From JAJPHI01 sp035541875 (GTDB lineage: Bacteria > Desulfobacterota > Binatia > Binatales > Binataceae): 64,000 bases of DNA. A model generated the notes under the pieces. It had not been told where the DNA came from. It saw only the letters and a program-made list of their open reading frames with translations, and searched no databases. Positions within the stretch are counted from its first letter, which is position 1, and the number at the start of each line of letters is the position of its first letter. The stretch covers positions 28,348 through 92,347 of the forward strand of contig DATKML010000004.1 in NCBI GenBank assembly GCA_035541875.1, written 5' to 3'. Below, in pieces: positions 33,766 through 42,896 of the stretch. The position numbers were made by a program, and so were the translations under genes.

Positions 33766-34269
33766 TTAATCGTCCAGGAAGCGAGCGAGCTTGCGGAAAT
33801 GTGATGCGTAACTGCGACGCGAGTAAGCTCCGCGATTGATGTACGCCGGATGATACATCGGGAAGAGGCATAGAGTGCCCACGCCGATCAGTTGTGGACG
33901 GGACGGATCGAAAGGCTGATCGCGGCCCGCCAGCTCGGCCCATGCGATCCGCCCGAGGCACGCGACGATACGAGGCCGCACCAGCCCCAGCTCAAACTCC
34001 AGATGGGATCGGCAGGCGGCGATCTCGTCCGGATGAGGATCGCGATTACGTCCCTTCGCGTCCTGCGGATTACATCGCACCAGATTTGTGATGAATACTC
34101 GCTTCAGCCCAGCCCGCTGAATCATCAGCCGCAACAGATCCCCCGAACGGTCACCACTGAAAGGGATACCGGTGCGATCCCCACCGAAACGTCCTGGCGC
34201 TAATCCAACGAAGGCGACATCGGCCGGAACCGCTCCATCTCCGGGAACGACCCGCGAACGGCATCGCAC
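33766..34269 (-). CDS. Uracil-DNA glycosylase, family 4/5 (start codon uncertain)
   Basis: A base-excision repair glycosylase with FVGLAPGRFGGDRTGIPFSGD, the DNA-reading motif TNLVRCNPQD and C-terminal MYHPAYINR. Families 4 and 5 hold a 4Fe-4S cluster with four cysteines; two are C-x16-C in VRCNPQD...AAC. The other pair, CVRC, is encoded in frame just upstream of the GTG at 34269, so translation should start earlier. Between the preceding SDR stop (34345) and CVRC there is no ATG, GTG or TTG, only a rare candidate such as ATC at 34299. Either initiation is unusual or the gene is N-terminally damaged. Confidence 0.8.
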   Translation of the reverse strand: MRCRSRVVPGDGAVPADVAFVGLAPGRFGGDRTGIPFSGDRSGDLLRLMIQRAGLKRVFITNLVRCNPQDAKGRNRDPHPDEIAACRSHLEFELGLVRPRIVACLGRIAWAELAGRDQPFDPSRPQLIGVGTLCLFPMYHPAYINRGAYSRRSYASHFRKLARFLDD

Positions 34270-34344
34270 GAGAGCCGGACATCGGACGCAGCCCCGGATC
34301 GCGGCTCGCCAATCAGATGATTCAGACGCAGGGTTCGTAACTGC

Positions 34345-35115
34345 TCAGTCCCACACCAGACCGCCGTCGACGTTGTAAGACTGCCCCGTGATATTGTCCG
34401 CATCTGACGATGCGAGGAAGCAGGCCATGCTCGCGATATCGTCGGGCGAGTTCGAACGGCCGAGCGGAATGGACGCATCCATGCGGCGTTGAGCCTCTTC
34501 CGTCGAGATACCGCGCTTCGCGACGATTTCATTTTGAATCGCCTCGTATAGATGTGTCCGCGTCGCGCCCGGGCAGATCGCATTCACGTTGATATTGTAG
34601 CGCGCGAGTTGCGAGGCGCCGATTCGCGTCATCGCAATCACCGCACCCTTCGTCCCAGCGTAGGCGATATTCGAAGTTCCGCGATAGCCTTTACCGGCGA
34701 TCGAGGCGATATTGATGATCTTGCCGGCGTTCTGCTTGGCCATCTCGCGCGCAACGCGCTGCATGCAGAAAAACACGCCCCGCGCATTGATCGAAAACAT
34801 CCAATCCCAGTCGGCCTCGGTAACATCGAAGATGCCAAGACTCTTGGTCACACCGGCATTATTGATGAGAACATCGATACGGCCGTACTGCGCGATCGTC
34901 TTATCGACCATCGAATTGATGTCGGCAACGCTGCTCATGTCGGTCATCACGAGGATGCCGCGCCGATTGATCGCCTCGTAAGTCTCGTGCGCGCTGGCCT
35001 CGTCGATTTCCGCGACTACGACCTGCGCCCCTTCGGTCGCAAAGCGCTGCGCCATCGCGCTGCCCATCCCACGCCCTGCGCCGGTCACGATCACTACTTT
35101 GTTGTCGAATCTCAT
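34345..35115 (-). CDS. Short-chain dehydrogenase/reductase (FabG-like)
   Basis: This 256-aa NAD(P)-dependent SDR has TGAGRGMG (cofactor glycine motif, about 11-18), NNAGVTKS, the Ser of NIASIAG, YAGTKG (Tyr and Lys of the catalytic set) and the C-terminal block VDGGLVWD. Asp or Glu after the second strand (AEID) favours NAD. The substrate is unknown. Its last codon is followed in the same frame by the upstream part of the UDG gene. Confidence 0.9.
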   Translation of the reverse strand: MRFDNKVVIVTGAGRGMGSAMAQRFATEGAQVVVAEIDEASAHETYEAINRRGILVMTDMSSVADINSMVDKTIAQYGRIDVLINNAGVTKSLGIFDVTEADWDWMFSINARGVFFCMQRVAREMAKQNAGKIINIASIAGKGYRGTSNIAYAGTKGAVIAMTRIGASQLARYNINVNAICPGATRTHLYEAIQNEIVAKRGISTEEAQRRMDASIPLGRSNSPDDIASMACFLASSDADNITGQSYNVDGGLVWD

Positions 35116-35202
35116 CGAGTCGCCTCCCTCTGCCTTCTACCAAGCTGCTGCGAAATTGCAATTTCGGCTGGTAACTGGGCCTCGTGTTAGACTCGGCAGA
35201 CG

Positions 35203-37716
35203 ATGGATTCCGCAGCGCGACAGAACTCAGTGGACACGATGAGCGATCATCGGGAACCGCTGCGCGCACGGGTGGTGATCGTTGGTTCCGTCGGCAACGA
35301 GGTTGAGCAACTGACCTACGCGGTGCCTCCGGCGATGACCGCGAATATCCAGCCGGGTCATCGCGTGCTCGTACCGATGCGCTCGCGGCGCGTTACCGGC
35401 ATCGTGCTCGAAGTCGGACCGGATCTCGATACCGGCGGTGTCACGCCTAAGCCGATTCTCGAAATGCTGGAGGCGCGTCCGCTTTTCGATCGGGCTCATC
35501 TCCAGCTGATGGATTTCCTTGCCTCCTACTACATGACGTCGCTGGCGGAGGCCTATCGCAGCGTGATTCCAGCGACTGCGCGGGTCGAATCGCAGCGCTT
35601 GCTCCAGGTCGGAGCGGAACCGAATCCGCTGGCCGCCGCGACGCTGACACAGTTGGAACGCGCAATTCTGGCGCGGCTGGCGCGAGGACCTGCCCCCTTC
35701 AATGCGCTGAAAAAGCTCGGCAACGCGAAGGAGGTCGAGGCTGCGACTAATCGCTTGATTGCGCAGGGATTTGTCGATCAGCGCGACGGTACCCGCGGAC
35801 GCCATCGCGAGAATCTGCCGGAGATCATCAAGCTGTCCGACGCGGGATTACATGCGAAGCTTCGTGGCACGAATCAGCGCGCAATTATCGATACATTGGC
35901 GCAGCACCTGGGCGACGGTATCCGGCGCGATGAGCTTGAGCAGAAGAGTGGCCCGCGCGAGGCGCTGCGGGGTCTAATCGAACGCGGCATCGTCGAGGTC
36001 GTACCGCTCTCCGGTTCGGCACATCAAGCTACCGATGCAACAATCACTCTGCCGACGCTGGATCTGACTTGGGAGCAGACCGCCGCGATCGATGAGATCA
36101 TTCCCGCGATCCAGCAACGCCGCACATCGACCAATCTGCTTTGGGGCGTAACCGGCAGCGGCAAGACGGAAGTGTACGTGCGACTCACGGCTGAGGCGCT
36201 CAAGGCGGGCCGTCAGGTAATCATTCTCGTTCCCGAAATTGCGCTCGCCGACCAGGTAGTGCGCGCCTTTCGCGAGCGCTTTGGCGCGCTCGCCGCGATC
36301 TTGCACAGCGCGCAGAATGTCGCCGAACGATGGTCCGCGTGGATGGCGGCACTGAGCGGGGAGACGCGCGTGACTATCGGTCCGCGATCCGCGATCTTCG
36401 CCCCGTTGCACGATGCGGGTTTGATCGTCGTCGACGAAGAACACGACCCTGCTTATAAACAGGAAGAAGGAATTCGCTACAACGCGAGAGATCTCGCCGT
36501 CGCGCTGGGCCGCTTCAGCAACTGTCCGGTGGTGCTCGGCTCCGCGACGCCATCGGCGGAGTCGTATGCCAACGCCCGCCAGGGGCGCTACAAACTGATT
36601 CGTCTCGCAAACCGTGTCGGCGGACGCGATCTCGCTTCGGTAGAGATTCTCGACCTGCGGCAGCATCTGCCGAAAAAGCCCGAACGCGAAGAGTCCGAGG
36701 ACGCGGCACTCGCACCGGTGCCACTCGCACCTGCGTTGATCGACGCTCTGCGCGCGAATCTCGCGGTCAAAGGCCAGAGCGTTATTTTCCTGAACCGGCG
36801 CGGCTTTCACAATTTCTTGCAGTGCCATCTCTGCGGCAACGTGATCGCCTGTCCGAACTGCAGTGTGAGCCTGACGTTCCATCTGCGCGATCGCACCGTG
36901 CGATGCCATTATTGCGGCGTCAGCGAAGACGCTCCCGAGATGTGTCGCGAGTGCGACGGCTTCGGCCTTGAAGGTCAGGGCTTCGGCACGGAACGTCTCG
37001 CCCACGCTATCGGCGAACTGATCCCCGACGCACGTATCGAACGGATGGACAGCGACACCAGCGGACGGCGCGGCGCTCGCAGTGCGATCGTCGAGGGGTT
37101 GCGCGACGGGACAATCGATATCGTGGTCGGCACCCAGATGATCACGAAAGGCTTTGATTTCCCCGGCGTCACTCTGGTCGGCGTCGTGATGGCCGACCTG
37201 ACTCTCAACATCCCCGATTTTCGTTCGGCCGAACGGACGTTCCAGCTTTTGACGCAAGTTGCGGGACGCGCTGGACGTGGCGATCGTCCGGGACGCGTGC
37301 TGATTCAAACCTACGCGCCGCATCACTACAGCGTCCGGGCCGCGCGCGATCAGGACTACGCCCGCTTCATGCGACGCGAGTTCGATTTGCGCCGGGAACT
37401 CTCCTATCCGCCCTTCGGACGGATGGCCCTCGTGCGTATCGAAGGCCCGGAAGCGACTCCTGTCAGCACGATAGCTGCGCGCGTCGCGACGATTCTCAGC
37501 CGCTTCGCCCAGCCCGATACTATCCGCGTACTCGGCCCAGCCCCCGCCCCCATCGAGCGGCTTCGCCAGCGCTTTCGCTGGCAGGTGGTAGTCAAATCAC
37601 CGCGGCTCAACGATATGCGCACGGCACTAGCCGCGATGCGCTCGCAGATTGCCGCCGAAGCCGAACGCGCTGCAGTCCGCGTTGGAATCGATATAGACCC
37701 CGTCAATATGATGTGA
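35203..37716 (+). CDS. priA: Primosomal protein N' (replication restart helicase PriA)
   Basis: This 837-aa helicase restarts stalled forks. It has an N-terminal 3'-DNA-binding domain (about 20-120), a winged-helix region, an SF2 core with Walker A GVTGSGKTEVY near 315 and DEEH at VDEEHDPAYKQ, and a zinc site of paired CxxC motifs (CHLCGNVIACPNC, CHYCG, CRECDG). The C-terminal domain has APAPIERLRQRFRWQ. The start could be ATG 35239 instead of 35203; neither has a strong Shine-Dalgarno. Confidence 0.95.
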   Translation: MDSAARQNSVDTMSDHREPLRARVVIVGSVGNEVEQLTYAVPPAMTANIQPGHRVLVPMRSRRVTGIVLEVGPDLDTGGVTPKPILEMLEARPLFDRAHLQLMDFLASYYMTSLAEAYRSVIPATARVESQRLLQVGAEPNPLAAATLTQLERAILARLARGPAPFNALKKLGNAKEVEAATNRLIAQGFVDQRDGTRGRHRENLPEIIKLSDAGLHAKLRGTNQRAIIDTLAQHLGDGIRRDELEQKSGPREALRGLIERGIVEVVPLSGSAHQATDATITLPTLDLTWEQTAAIDEIIPAIQQRRTSTNLLWGVTGSGKTEVYVRLTAEALKAGRQVIILVPEIALADQVVRAFRERFGALAAILHSAQNVAERWSAWMAALSGETRVTIGPRSAIFAPLHDAGLIVVDEEHDPAYKQEEGIRYNARDLAVALGRFSNCPVVLGSATPSAESYANARQGRYKLIRLANRVGGRDLASVEILDLRQHLPKKPEREESEDAALAPVPLAPALIDALRANLAVKGQSVIFLNRRGFHNFLQCHLCGNVIACPNCSVSLTFHLRDRTVRCHYCGVSEDAPEMCRECDGFGLEGQGFGTERLAHAIGELIPDARIERMDSDTSGRRGARSAIVEGLRDGTIDIVVGTQMITKGFDFPGVTLVGVVMADLTLNIPDFRSAERTFQLLTQVAGRAGRGDRPGRVLIQTYAPHHYSVRAARDQDYARFMRREFDLRRELSYPPFGRMALVRIEGPEATPVSTIAARVATILSRFAQPDTIRVLGPAPAPIERLRQRFRWQVVVKSPRLNDMRTALAAMRSQIAAEAERAAVRVGIDIDPVNMM

Positions 37717-37787
37717 TCGCGCCGCTTCTCGGCTCGATCGAGTTGTGTGTAAAATCGCCCTCGTTACCCGACTAGAGGGCTGTAACA

Positions 37788-38699
37788 ATGAGCATCTCGA
37801 TCTATCCGATCACGGAAACCTTTGCTGCCGAAATCGGCGATATCGATCTCAGCCGTCCGCTTAGCGACGCGGATATGCAGGCGGTGCGAGAGGCCTTCGC
37901 CAAATACGCCGTGCTGATTTTCCCCGCACAGGACCTGACCGTCGAGCAGCATCTCGACTTCGCTGCAAAGTTCGGCCCGCTCGAACGTACGATCGAAATC
38001 GCGATAGGCCGTACTCGACTGCGCACACCGCCCGAGATTGCCGACGTCGCCAATCTCAATGCCGATGGATCAGTGTGGCGTGAAGACGCGCGCCGGCGAC
38101 AATACGGGATGCTCGGGAATCGGCTCTGGCATACCGACAGCTCGTTCAAGGCGCCGAGCGGTTACGCTTCATTGCTCTACTCGCGATCGATTCCACCGAT
38201 CGGTGGCCATACCGAATTTGCCGATTTGCGCGCGGGGTGGGACGCGCTTCCCGAAGCGACCAAGAAGCGCGTGCGCGGTCTCGTCGCTGATCACTCGCTC
38301 ATCTATTCGCGGGCCCGTATCGGTTTCACCAACTACTCCGAGACCGAGAAGAAAGCGCTGACCCCAGTGCCCCATCCGATTGTACGCACGATCGCGGAGT
38401 CCGGACGCGAGTCGCTTTATATCGCTTCACATATAGGGAAGATTCACGGCCTCAGTGATGATGAGGCTGAAGCGTTGCTGAAAGAGCTTTTTGCTCATGC
38501 GACGCAGCGGCAGTTTGTTTACACTCATCGATGGCGCCTGCACGATCTCGTGATGTGGGACAATCGCTGCACGTTGCATCGCGGAACCGAGTTCGATGAT
38601 CTCCGCTGGCCGCGTGATATGCAGCGTGCCACGACCTCGGACGACGCCGAAGGCTACGGCCCGCAGGTCGGTGCCGTCGAGGCAACCGCTAACTATTGA
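37788..38699 (+). CDS. TauD/TfdA family Fe(II)/2-oxoglutarate dioxygenase
   Basis: This 303-aa oxygenase has the metal triad: WHTDSSF (His and Asp) near residue 113 and, late, RCTLHRGTEFD (His). The 2OG-binding Arg follows in RDMQRATT. This family includes taurine and 2,4-D dioxygenases, which cleave by hydroxylation. The two downstream genes on the same strand (SnoaL-like and LLM oxygenase) are 12 and 14 bp away, so this looks like a three-gene catabolic operon. The substrate is unknown. Confidence 0.88.
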   Translation: MSISIYPITETFAAEIGDIDLSRPLSDADMQAVREAFAKYAVLIFPAQDLTVEQHLDFAAKFGPLERTIEIAIGRTRLRTPPEIADVANLNADGSVWREDARRRQYGMLGNRLWHTDSSFKAPSGYASLLYSRSIPPIGGHTEFADLRAGWDALPEATKKRVRGLVADHSLIYSRARIGFTNYSETEKKALTPVPHPIVRTIAESGRESLYIASHIGKIHGLSDDEAEALLKELFAHATQRQFVYTHRWRLHDLVMWDNRCTLHRGTEFDDLRWPRDMQRATTSDDAEGYGPQVGAVEATANY

Positions 38700-38711
38700 G
38701 GAGGACACGCG

Positions 38712-39188
38712 ATGGATGTTGCTGAGCTGGCGAGCAAAATTCGGTTGCTCGAAGATATTGAGGCGATCAAGACGCTGAAATATCAGTACTGCGCCTACTG
38801 TGACGACTCCTACAACGCCGATGGTATCGCCGGATTATTTGTCGAAGACGGAACCTGGGATGGGGGTGACTTCGGGCGTTGTGAAGGTCGTCAAGCGATT
38901 CGCAAATTTTTCCGTCATTCATCAAAGATCCTGAGCCTCGCGGCCCATCAGGTGATGAACCCGATCATCAAGGTCGATGGAGATCATGCCACGGGCGAAT
39001 GGAAGCTGTGCCAGCCGTGCACACTCGAGACCAAGAGCGGAGCACGCGCGATGTGGTTAGTCGCGAACTATCGCGATGAATATGTCCGCACGCCCGCCGG
39101 ATGGAAATTCAAGTCGCTAAAAGTTACGTCGCTTTTCTTTGCGCCGCACGATGAGGGCTGGGCAAAGACGCGCTTTTTCAAAGCCTGA
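38712..39188 (+). CDS. SnoaL-like/NTF2-fold protein
   Basis: This 158-aa protein has an N-terminal helix (ASKIRLLEDIEAIKTLKYQYCAYCD), then the curved-sheet pattern with IAGLFVEDGTWDGGDFGRCEGRQAIRKFF. It is typical of the SnoaL_4 group related to scytalone dehydratase and hydroxylating dioxygenase beta subunits. It lies 12 bp after the TauD gene and 14 bp before the LLM gene. The active-site residues cannot be assigned by eye. Confidence 0.78.
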   Translation: MDVAELASKIRLLEDIEAIKTLKYQYCAYCDDSYNADGIAGLFVEDGTWDGGDFGRCEGRQAIRKFFRHSSKILSLAAHQVMNPIIKVDGDHATGEWKLCQPCTLETKSGARAMWLVANYRDEYVRTPAGWKFKSLKVTSLFFAPHDEGWAKTRFFKA

Positions 39189-39202
39189 ACAGGAGACACC
39201 AG

Positions 39203-40201
39203 ATGCGCTTTGGCTTGACCACCGACTTTCGCAACATGCCGGGAGCCGGCAAAACCTCAGCCACGGTTTACGCTGAGACTCTCGAGGTCTTCACCTATGC
39301 GGAGACGCTCGGGTTCAGCGCCGCATACGTCTTTGAGCATCATTTTACTGACGACGATTACATGTCCTCGCCGATGGTCGCGGCGACCGCGATCGCCGCA
39401 CGCACCAAGACGATGCGCGTCGGTCCCGATATCGCGATTCTGCCGCTCTATGATCCCGTTCGCGTCGCCGAAGATGGTGCCGTGGTCGATCTGATCTCCA
39501 ACGGCCGCCTCGATTTCGGTGTCGGCCTCGGCTACCGGCCACAGGAGTACGCGGGCTACGGCCTCGATATCAAGCGCAAAGGCGAGCGCGCCAACGAGTC
39601 GCTCGAAATTATCCGTAGGCTCTGGCAAGGAGAGACCGTTACCTTTCACGGTAAGCATTTCAATGTCGAAGGGGCCAAGCTCTCACCTCGTCCGGTCCAG
39701 CAGCCGAACCCGCCGATTTGGGTTGGCGGCTTCAGCAAAGTAGCGGCACGCCGCGCGGCCCGCTTCGGCGACGGCTATATCGGACCTTCCAATCGCACGA
39801 TGTACGAGTGGTATCTGAACGCGCTTAAGGACGTAGGCAAAGATCCCGCCAAAGCGCGCGTGATGGGCGGCGATCTGTGGCTGATCGTTTCGGAAGATCC
39901 CGATCGCACTTTCAATGAGTACGCATCGAATCTGCTCTATTGGTTCAACGCCTACTCGCGATGGTTCGAAGGGACCGATACGAGTCCATGGCCACATCTC
40001 GAAAACAAAGAGCAGATGCTCTCGCTCGGCCTGGCAACGATCGTCACGCCCGAAGATGCGATCAAACATATCAAGGCACGCACGACGGAACTGCCGGTCG
40101 AGATGTTCACGATGATGCTGACGCCGCCGGGCGCTTCGACGAAATCGGTCCAGACGGGCCTGGAGCTGTTCGCCAAAAAGGTGATGCCGGCTTTCAAGTA
40201 A
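39203..40201 (+). CDS. LLM class flavin/F420-dependent oxidoreductase
   Basis: This 332-aa luciferase-like TIM barrel has the opening FGLTTDFR, EHHFTDDDYMSSP near 49, then GRLDFGVGLGYRPQEYAGYG and the family block NPPIWVGGFSKVAARRAARFGDGYIG. The cofactor could be FMNH2 or F420. It ends the TauD-SnoaL-LLM operon and is probably an oxygenase of the same catabolic route. Confidence 0.88.
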   Translation: MRFGLTTDFRNMPGAGKTSATVYAETLEVFTYAETLGFSAAYVFEHHFTDDDYMSSPMVAATAIAARTKTMRVGPDIAILPLYDPVRVAEDGAVVDLISNGRLDFGVGLGYRPQEYAGYGLDIKRKGERANESLEIIRRLWQGETVTFHGKHFNVEGAKLSPRPVQQPNPPIWVGGFSKVAARRAARFGDGYIGPSNRTMYEWYLNALKDVGKDPAKARVMGGDLWLIVSEDPDRTFNEYASNLLYWFNAYSRWFEGTDTSPWPHLENKEQMLSLGLATIVTPEDAIKHIKARTTELPVEMFTMMLTPPGASTKSVQTGLELFAKKVMPAFK

Positions 40202-40231
40202 CCTGCCTTAGGGCAAGCGGCGCAGCAACCT

Positions 40232-40450
40232 TCATCCGTCTGTTTCGCGACTGGTCAAAACAAACGCTATCAAGGCGACTATAAAGAGAAGCGTCATAGC
40301 GATAAGCCCAGCAGCGTCCGACGACGGTATCAGGTACAACAGCAAGCTCGAGAGCAAAAACCATCCCACGAACAGCAATCGAGCCAATCTCTTCGAGCGC
40401 TGTGACGGCAGTTTGTCCCACGGTTGAGTCGGCATCGTGCTGAGCCTCAT
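40232..40450 (-). CDS. Small two-helix membrane protein
   Basis: This 72-aa protein has two membrane segments (about 25-42 and 47-66) behind a basic N-terminus. Its ATG overlaps the TGA of the EthD gene (ATGA), which supports translation as the second gene of that operon. I do not recognise a family. Confidence 0.5.
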   Translation of the reverse strand: MRLSTMPTQPWDKLPSQRSKRLARLLFVGWFLLSSLLLYLIPSSDAAGLIAMTLLFIVALIAFVLTSRETDG

Positions 40451-41229
40451 CGCCGATCGATAAACGTCCGCTCCTTGCCGACAAAGATCGCTGAATTCGG
40501 AAAATCGATGAACTTGCGTTCGTCTTCGACCGCAATCTCCATCGCGCGCTTGCCTTCTGGTGTGTTACCGACGATTGCCAGATCGCCGCGATCAAACCAC
40601 GCCTCGGCATGACCGGTGTATGAAGCGACCTGCGTACCGCGGCTCTTGCGCAGTTCCTGTTCGAGCGGATCTTCGCATCGATGGACCTGCAAGTAGCGTT
40701 TTAACCGCATCCCGGGTGCTGCGTAATGGCGGATGGTCGGGCCGTGATTGGTGCGCCAGTAGAGCTGCGCGTGATCGAGCGAAAGATTCGCCGGATGGCG
40801 TAGGCAGAAAAACAGCTTCACCAGCGAGCTATGCTCACGCGCGACTATATCCTCGGATGGATTCACCTGCGGATATTCGTAGGCGAACCAGATCGGTGAA
40901 TTCGGCAGATCGATGAAACGCGCTTCGTCTTCGAGCAGCTCCTTGCCCGCTGCTTTGCCGGCCGCGCTGCTGAAACTGGCAACGAGCTCCTCGCGATAGT
41001 TCCACCACAACTCCGCGACCCCGTCGTAGGCCGGCTCCATCTTGCCGCGCGCGCCAGCGAGCTGATCGTTGATGGGATCGTCCAGCGTATGAAGCTGAAC
41101 GTAGCGCAGGATATTCAGCGCCACGGAACTCTTGGCCACTATCGGACCGTGGGTTTCACGCCAGTACTTTTGAAAGTCAGCACGGGACATCCCGGGTTTA
41201 CGTCGGAGGGCAAAAACCAGCCGAATCAT
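40447..41229 (-). CDS. Tandem EthD-domain protein
   Basis: This 260-aa protein is read from ATG 41229 behind GAGGAG; an in-frame start at 41256 is weaker. It contains two EthD ferredoxin-like domains: MIRLVFALRRKPGMSRADFQ with YWRETHGPIV, then LVKLFFCLRHPANLSLDHAQ with YWRTNHGPTI. The first starts at residue 1 and the second near 130. EthD proteins are small dimeric partners or enzymes in ether and aromatic catabolism, and this fusion would be a built-in dimer. It is divergent from the DUF445 gene. Confidence 0.82.
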   Translation of the reverse strand: MIRLVFALRRKPGMSRADFQKYWRETHGPIVAKSSVALNILRYVQLHTLDDPINDQLAGARGKMEPAYDGVAELWWNYREELVASFSSAAGKAAGKELLEDEARFIDLPNSPIWFAYEYPQVNPSEDIVAREHSSLVKLFFCLRHPANLSLDHAQLYWRTNHGPTIRHYAAPGMRLKRYLQVHRCEDPLEQELRKSRGTQVASYTGHAEAWFDRGDLAIVGNTPEGKRAMEIAVEDERKFIDFPNSAIFVGKERTFIDRR

Positions 41230-41332
41230 AAGTCGCTCCTCAATTCGAATAGCCAAGAACTACGCGGAACAGTTAATCCACTCCGCCCGGGTCTATCAAG
41301 GATGCCGTAAGGTCCTGTGTTACGATCATTGG

Positions 41333-42298
41333 ATGGCTAACCGCGAATCTGCTTCCTCGCGCCGTTTCAGCACTTTCATGCTTTCGCACAAAGGCGATCT
41401 GACACTCGCACTGTCGGGGCTGGTCTATGTGATGAGCTGGGTCGCGCTGCGCTGGACCTCGTGGAAGCTGACTGCTGACGTCGCGGTCTCGATGGCGGAG
41501 GCAGCTCTGATCGGCGGACTCTGCGACTACATCGCGCTCAAGATGATCTTCGAGCAGCGATGGTATCTGCCCAACTCGGGCGTTCTCCCGCGCAATCGGG
41601 AAAGATTGATCGACGGGATCGCGTTCACTATCGAGAACGAATGGCTCACACCTCAAATGATCGGCACGCGGCTAGCCGAGATGGATCTGGTTGGCCGATT
41701 GGGCAGCTATCTCGAGGACGTTCGCCTCGAGCAGCTGCTCGGCCAACGAGGCATCGATCAAATGGTCGAACGGGCACTCACTCTTCTCGACTCACCGGAG
41801 GCGCGCGAGCAGCTGGAAATGATTCTCCGCAAAGCACTCCCGAAAACTTTTGCTCGGCTCTATGCGACTGCGCGTCGTTTCGGGGTCGAGGAACTGAGTG
41901 CGCGGATTGTCGCGAACCTTCGCAGGCGCTGGCCCGAACTCCGTGACGATCTCGATCTGGCGGAGACCATCGAAGAAGCGATCCACGAATTCGGCCGCCA
42001 GCTTCACGATCCATCGAGCTATGCCTATCAGTTGGTTCGCCGCGTCATCGACACGATCGTGAACCGCGCTGTCGACGCGAGCCGCGGACAAATCTCACAG
42101 ATGGTGCGCGAAAATCTGGGGCTGCTGTCCGATGAACAGATCAGGCTGCAAATCGAGTCCAAGACGCGGACCCATCTCGATTGGATTCGCGTCAACGGCG
42201 GCATCTTCGGCGCGTTCTTTGGATTACTCTTTGCGCTTTCGCGCCTCCTGCTTCATCAGAGTTCCGCGCTCATCACGCGGCTGCATGTCTTCGGCTGA
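41333..42298 (+). CDS. DUF445 family membrane protein
   Basis: This 321-aa protein has the DUF445 N-terminal pattern: two helices around VYVMSWVALRWT and EAALIGGLCDYIALKMIF, then LPNSGVLPRNRERLIDGIAFTIENEWLTP. A long helical region and a C-terminal anchor (GIFGAFFGLLFALSRLL) follow. The family is widespread and of unknown function. Confidence 0.85.
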   Translation: MANRESASSRRFSTFMLSHKGDLTLALSGLVYVMSWVALRWTSWKLTADVAVSMAEAALIGGLCDYIALKMIFEQRWYLPNSGVLPRNRERLIDGIAFTIENEWLTPQMIGTRLAEMDLVGRLGSYLEDVRLEQLLGQRGIDQMVERALTLLDSPEAREQLEMILRKALPKTFARLYATARRFGVEELSARIVANLRRRWPELRDDLDLAETIEEAIHEFGRQLHDPSSYAYQLVRRVIDTIVNRAVDASRGQISQMVRENLGLLSDEQIRLQIESKTRTHLDWIRVNGGIFGAFFGLLFALSRLLLHQSSALITRLHVFG

Positions 42299-42394
42299 TT
42301 GAGCAATCCTCTACCGCCCGCTCAAAGCGTCTGGCGAGCATCACGCCTAACAGCTATATAGAGAGCCGGAAATCAAACACGAGGAAACTCAGCT

Positions 42395-42859
42395 ATGGCT
42401 ACGGCGCTTGCGGGAAATCAGAACTTCGCTTTCGACGATCGGAATATTCGCTGGTACCCTTTCGGCGATTTCAAACATTTCGTCTTCGCGATGTATGACT
42501 TCGACGGCAAGCGCAAAGTGGTCGATTTCATCCTCATGTTTGAGCCCAATGAAAAGATCTTCCTGCATCGCCATCTGGCGCTGACCAACACGCTGGTCGT
42601 GCAAGGCGAGCATCGCATCTATGAGCCCGACGGGCGCCTCAAGGAGATCCGCCCTGTCGGCAGCTACACTTCGAGCGATCCGGGTGCGCCTCATCAGGAG
42701 GGCGGCGGTAGCGAGGGATGCGTCGTCTTTTACAGTTTGCGTGCTGAGGGTGATCTGCTGTTTGAAGTGCTCGACGACGATCAAAAAGTGATCGGGACGT
42801 TGAGCATGAAGGACTTTGAGGACGCCTACAAAGAGCAGATGGCCGCACGCAAGGCGTGA
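42395..42859 (+). CDS. Cupin-like protein
   Basis: This 154-aa protein has a single beta-barrel pattern with MFEPNEKIFLHRHLALTNTLVVQGEHRIYEPDG. This resembles the ChrR/2,4'-dihydroxyacetophenone dioxygenase type of cupin, with His, His and His or Glu as candidate ligands. Helical residues LSMKDFEDAYKEQ end it. No function can be assigned. It is convergent with the next, secreted protein. Confidence 0.68.
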   Translation: MATALAGNQNFAFDDRNIRWYPFGDFKHFVFAMYDFDGKRKVVDFILMFEPNEKIFLHRHLALTNTLVVQGEHRIYEPDGRLKEIRPVGSYTSSDPGAPHQEGGGSEGCVVFYSLRAEGDLLFEVLDDDQKVIGTLSMKDFEDAYKEQMAARKA

Positions 42860-42896
42860 CCATCTAAAAAACTAGGCGGCAAAAGACCTGGCGCGA

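Noticed and set aside
35974..37326. Minus-strand open frame of 450 codons inside priA
   Set aside because: It is antisense to a confident priA with intact helicase and zinc motifs and shows no domain of its own.
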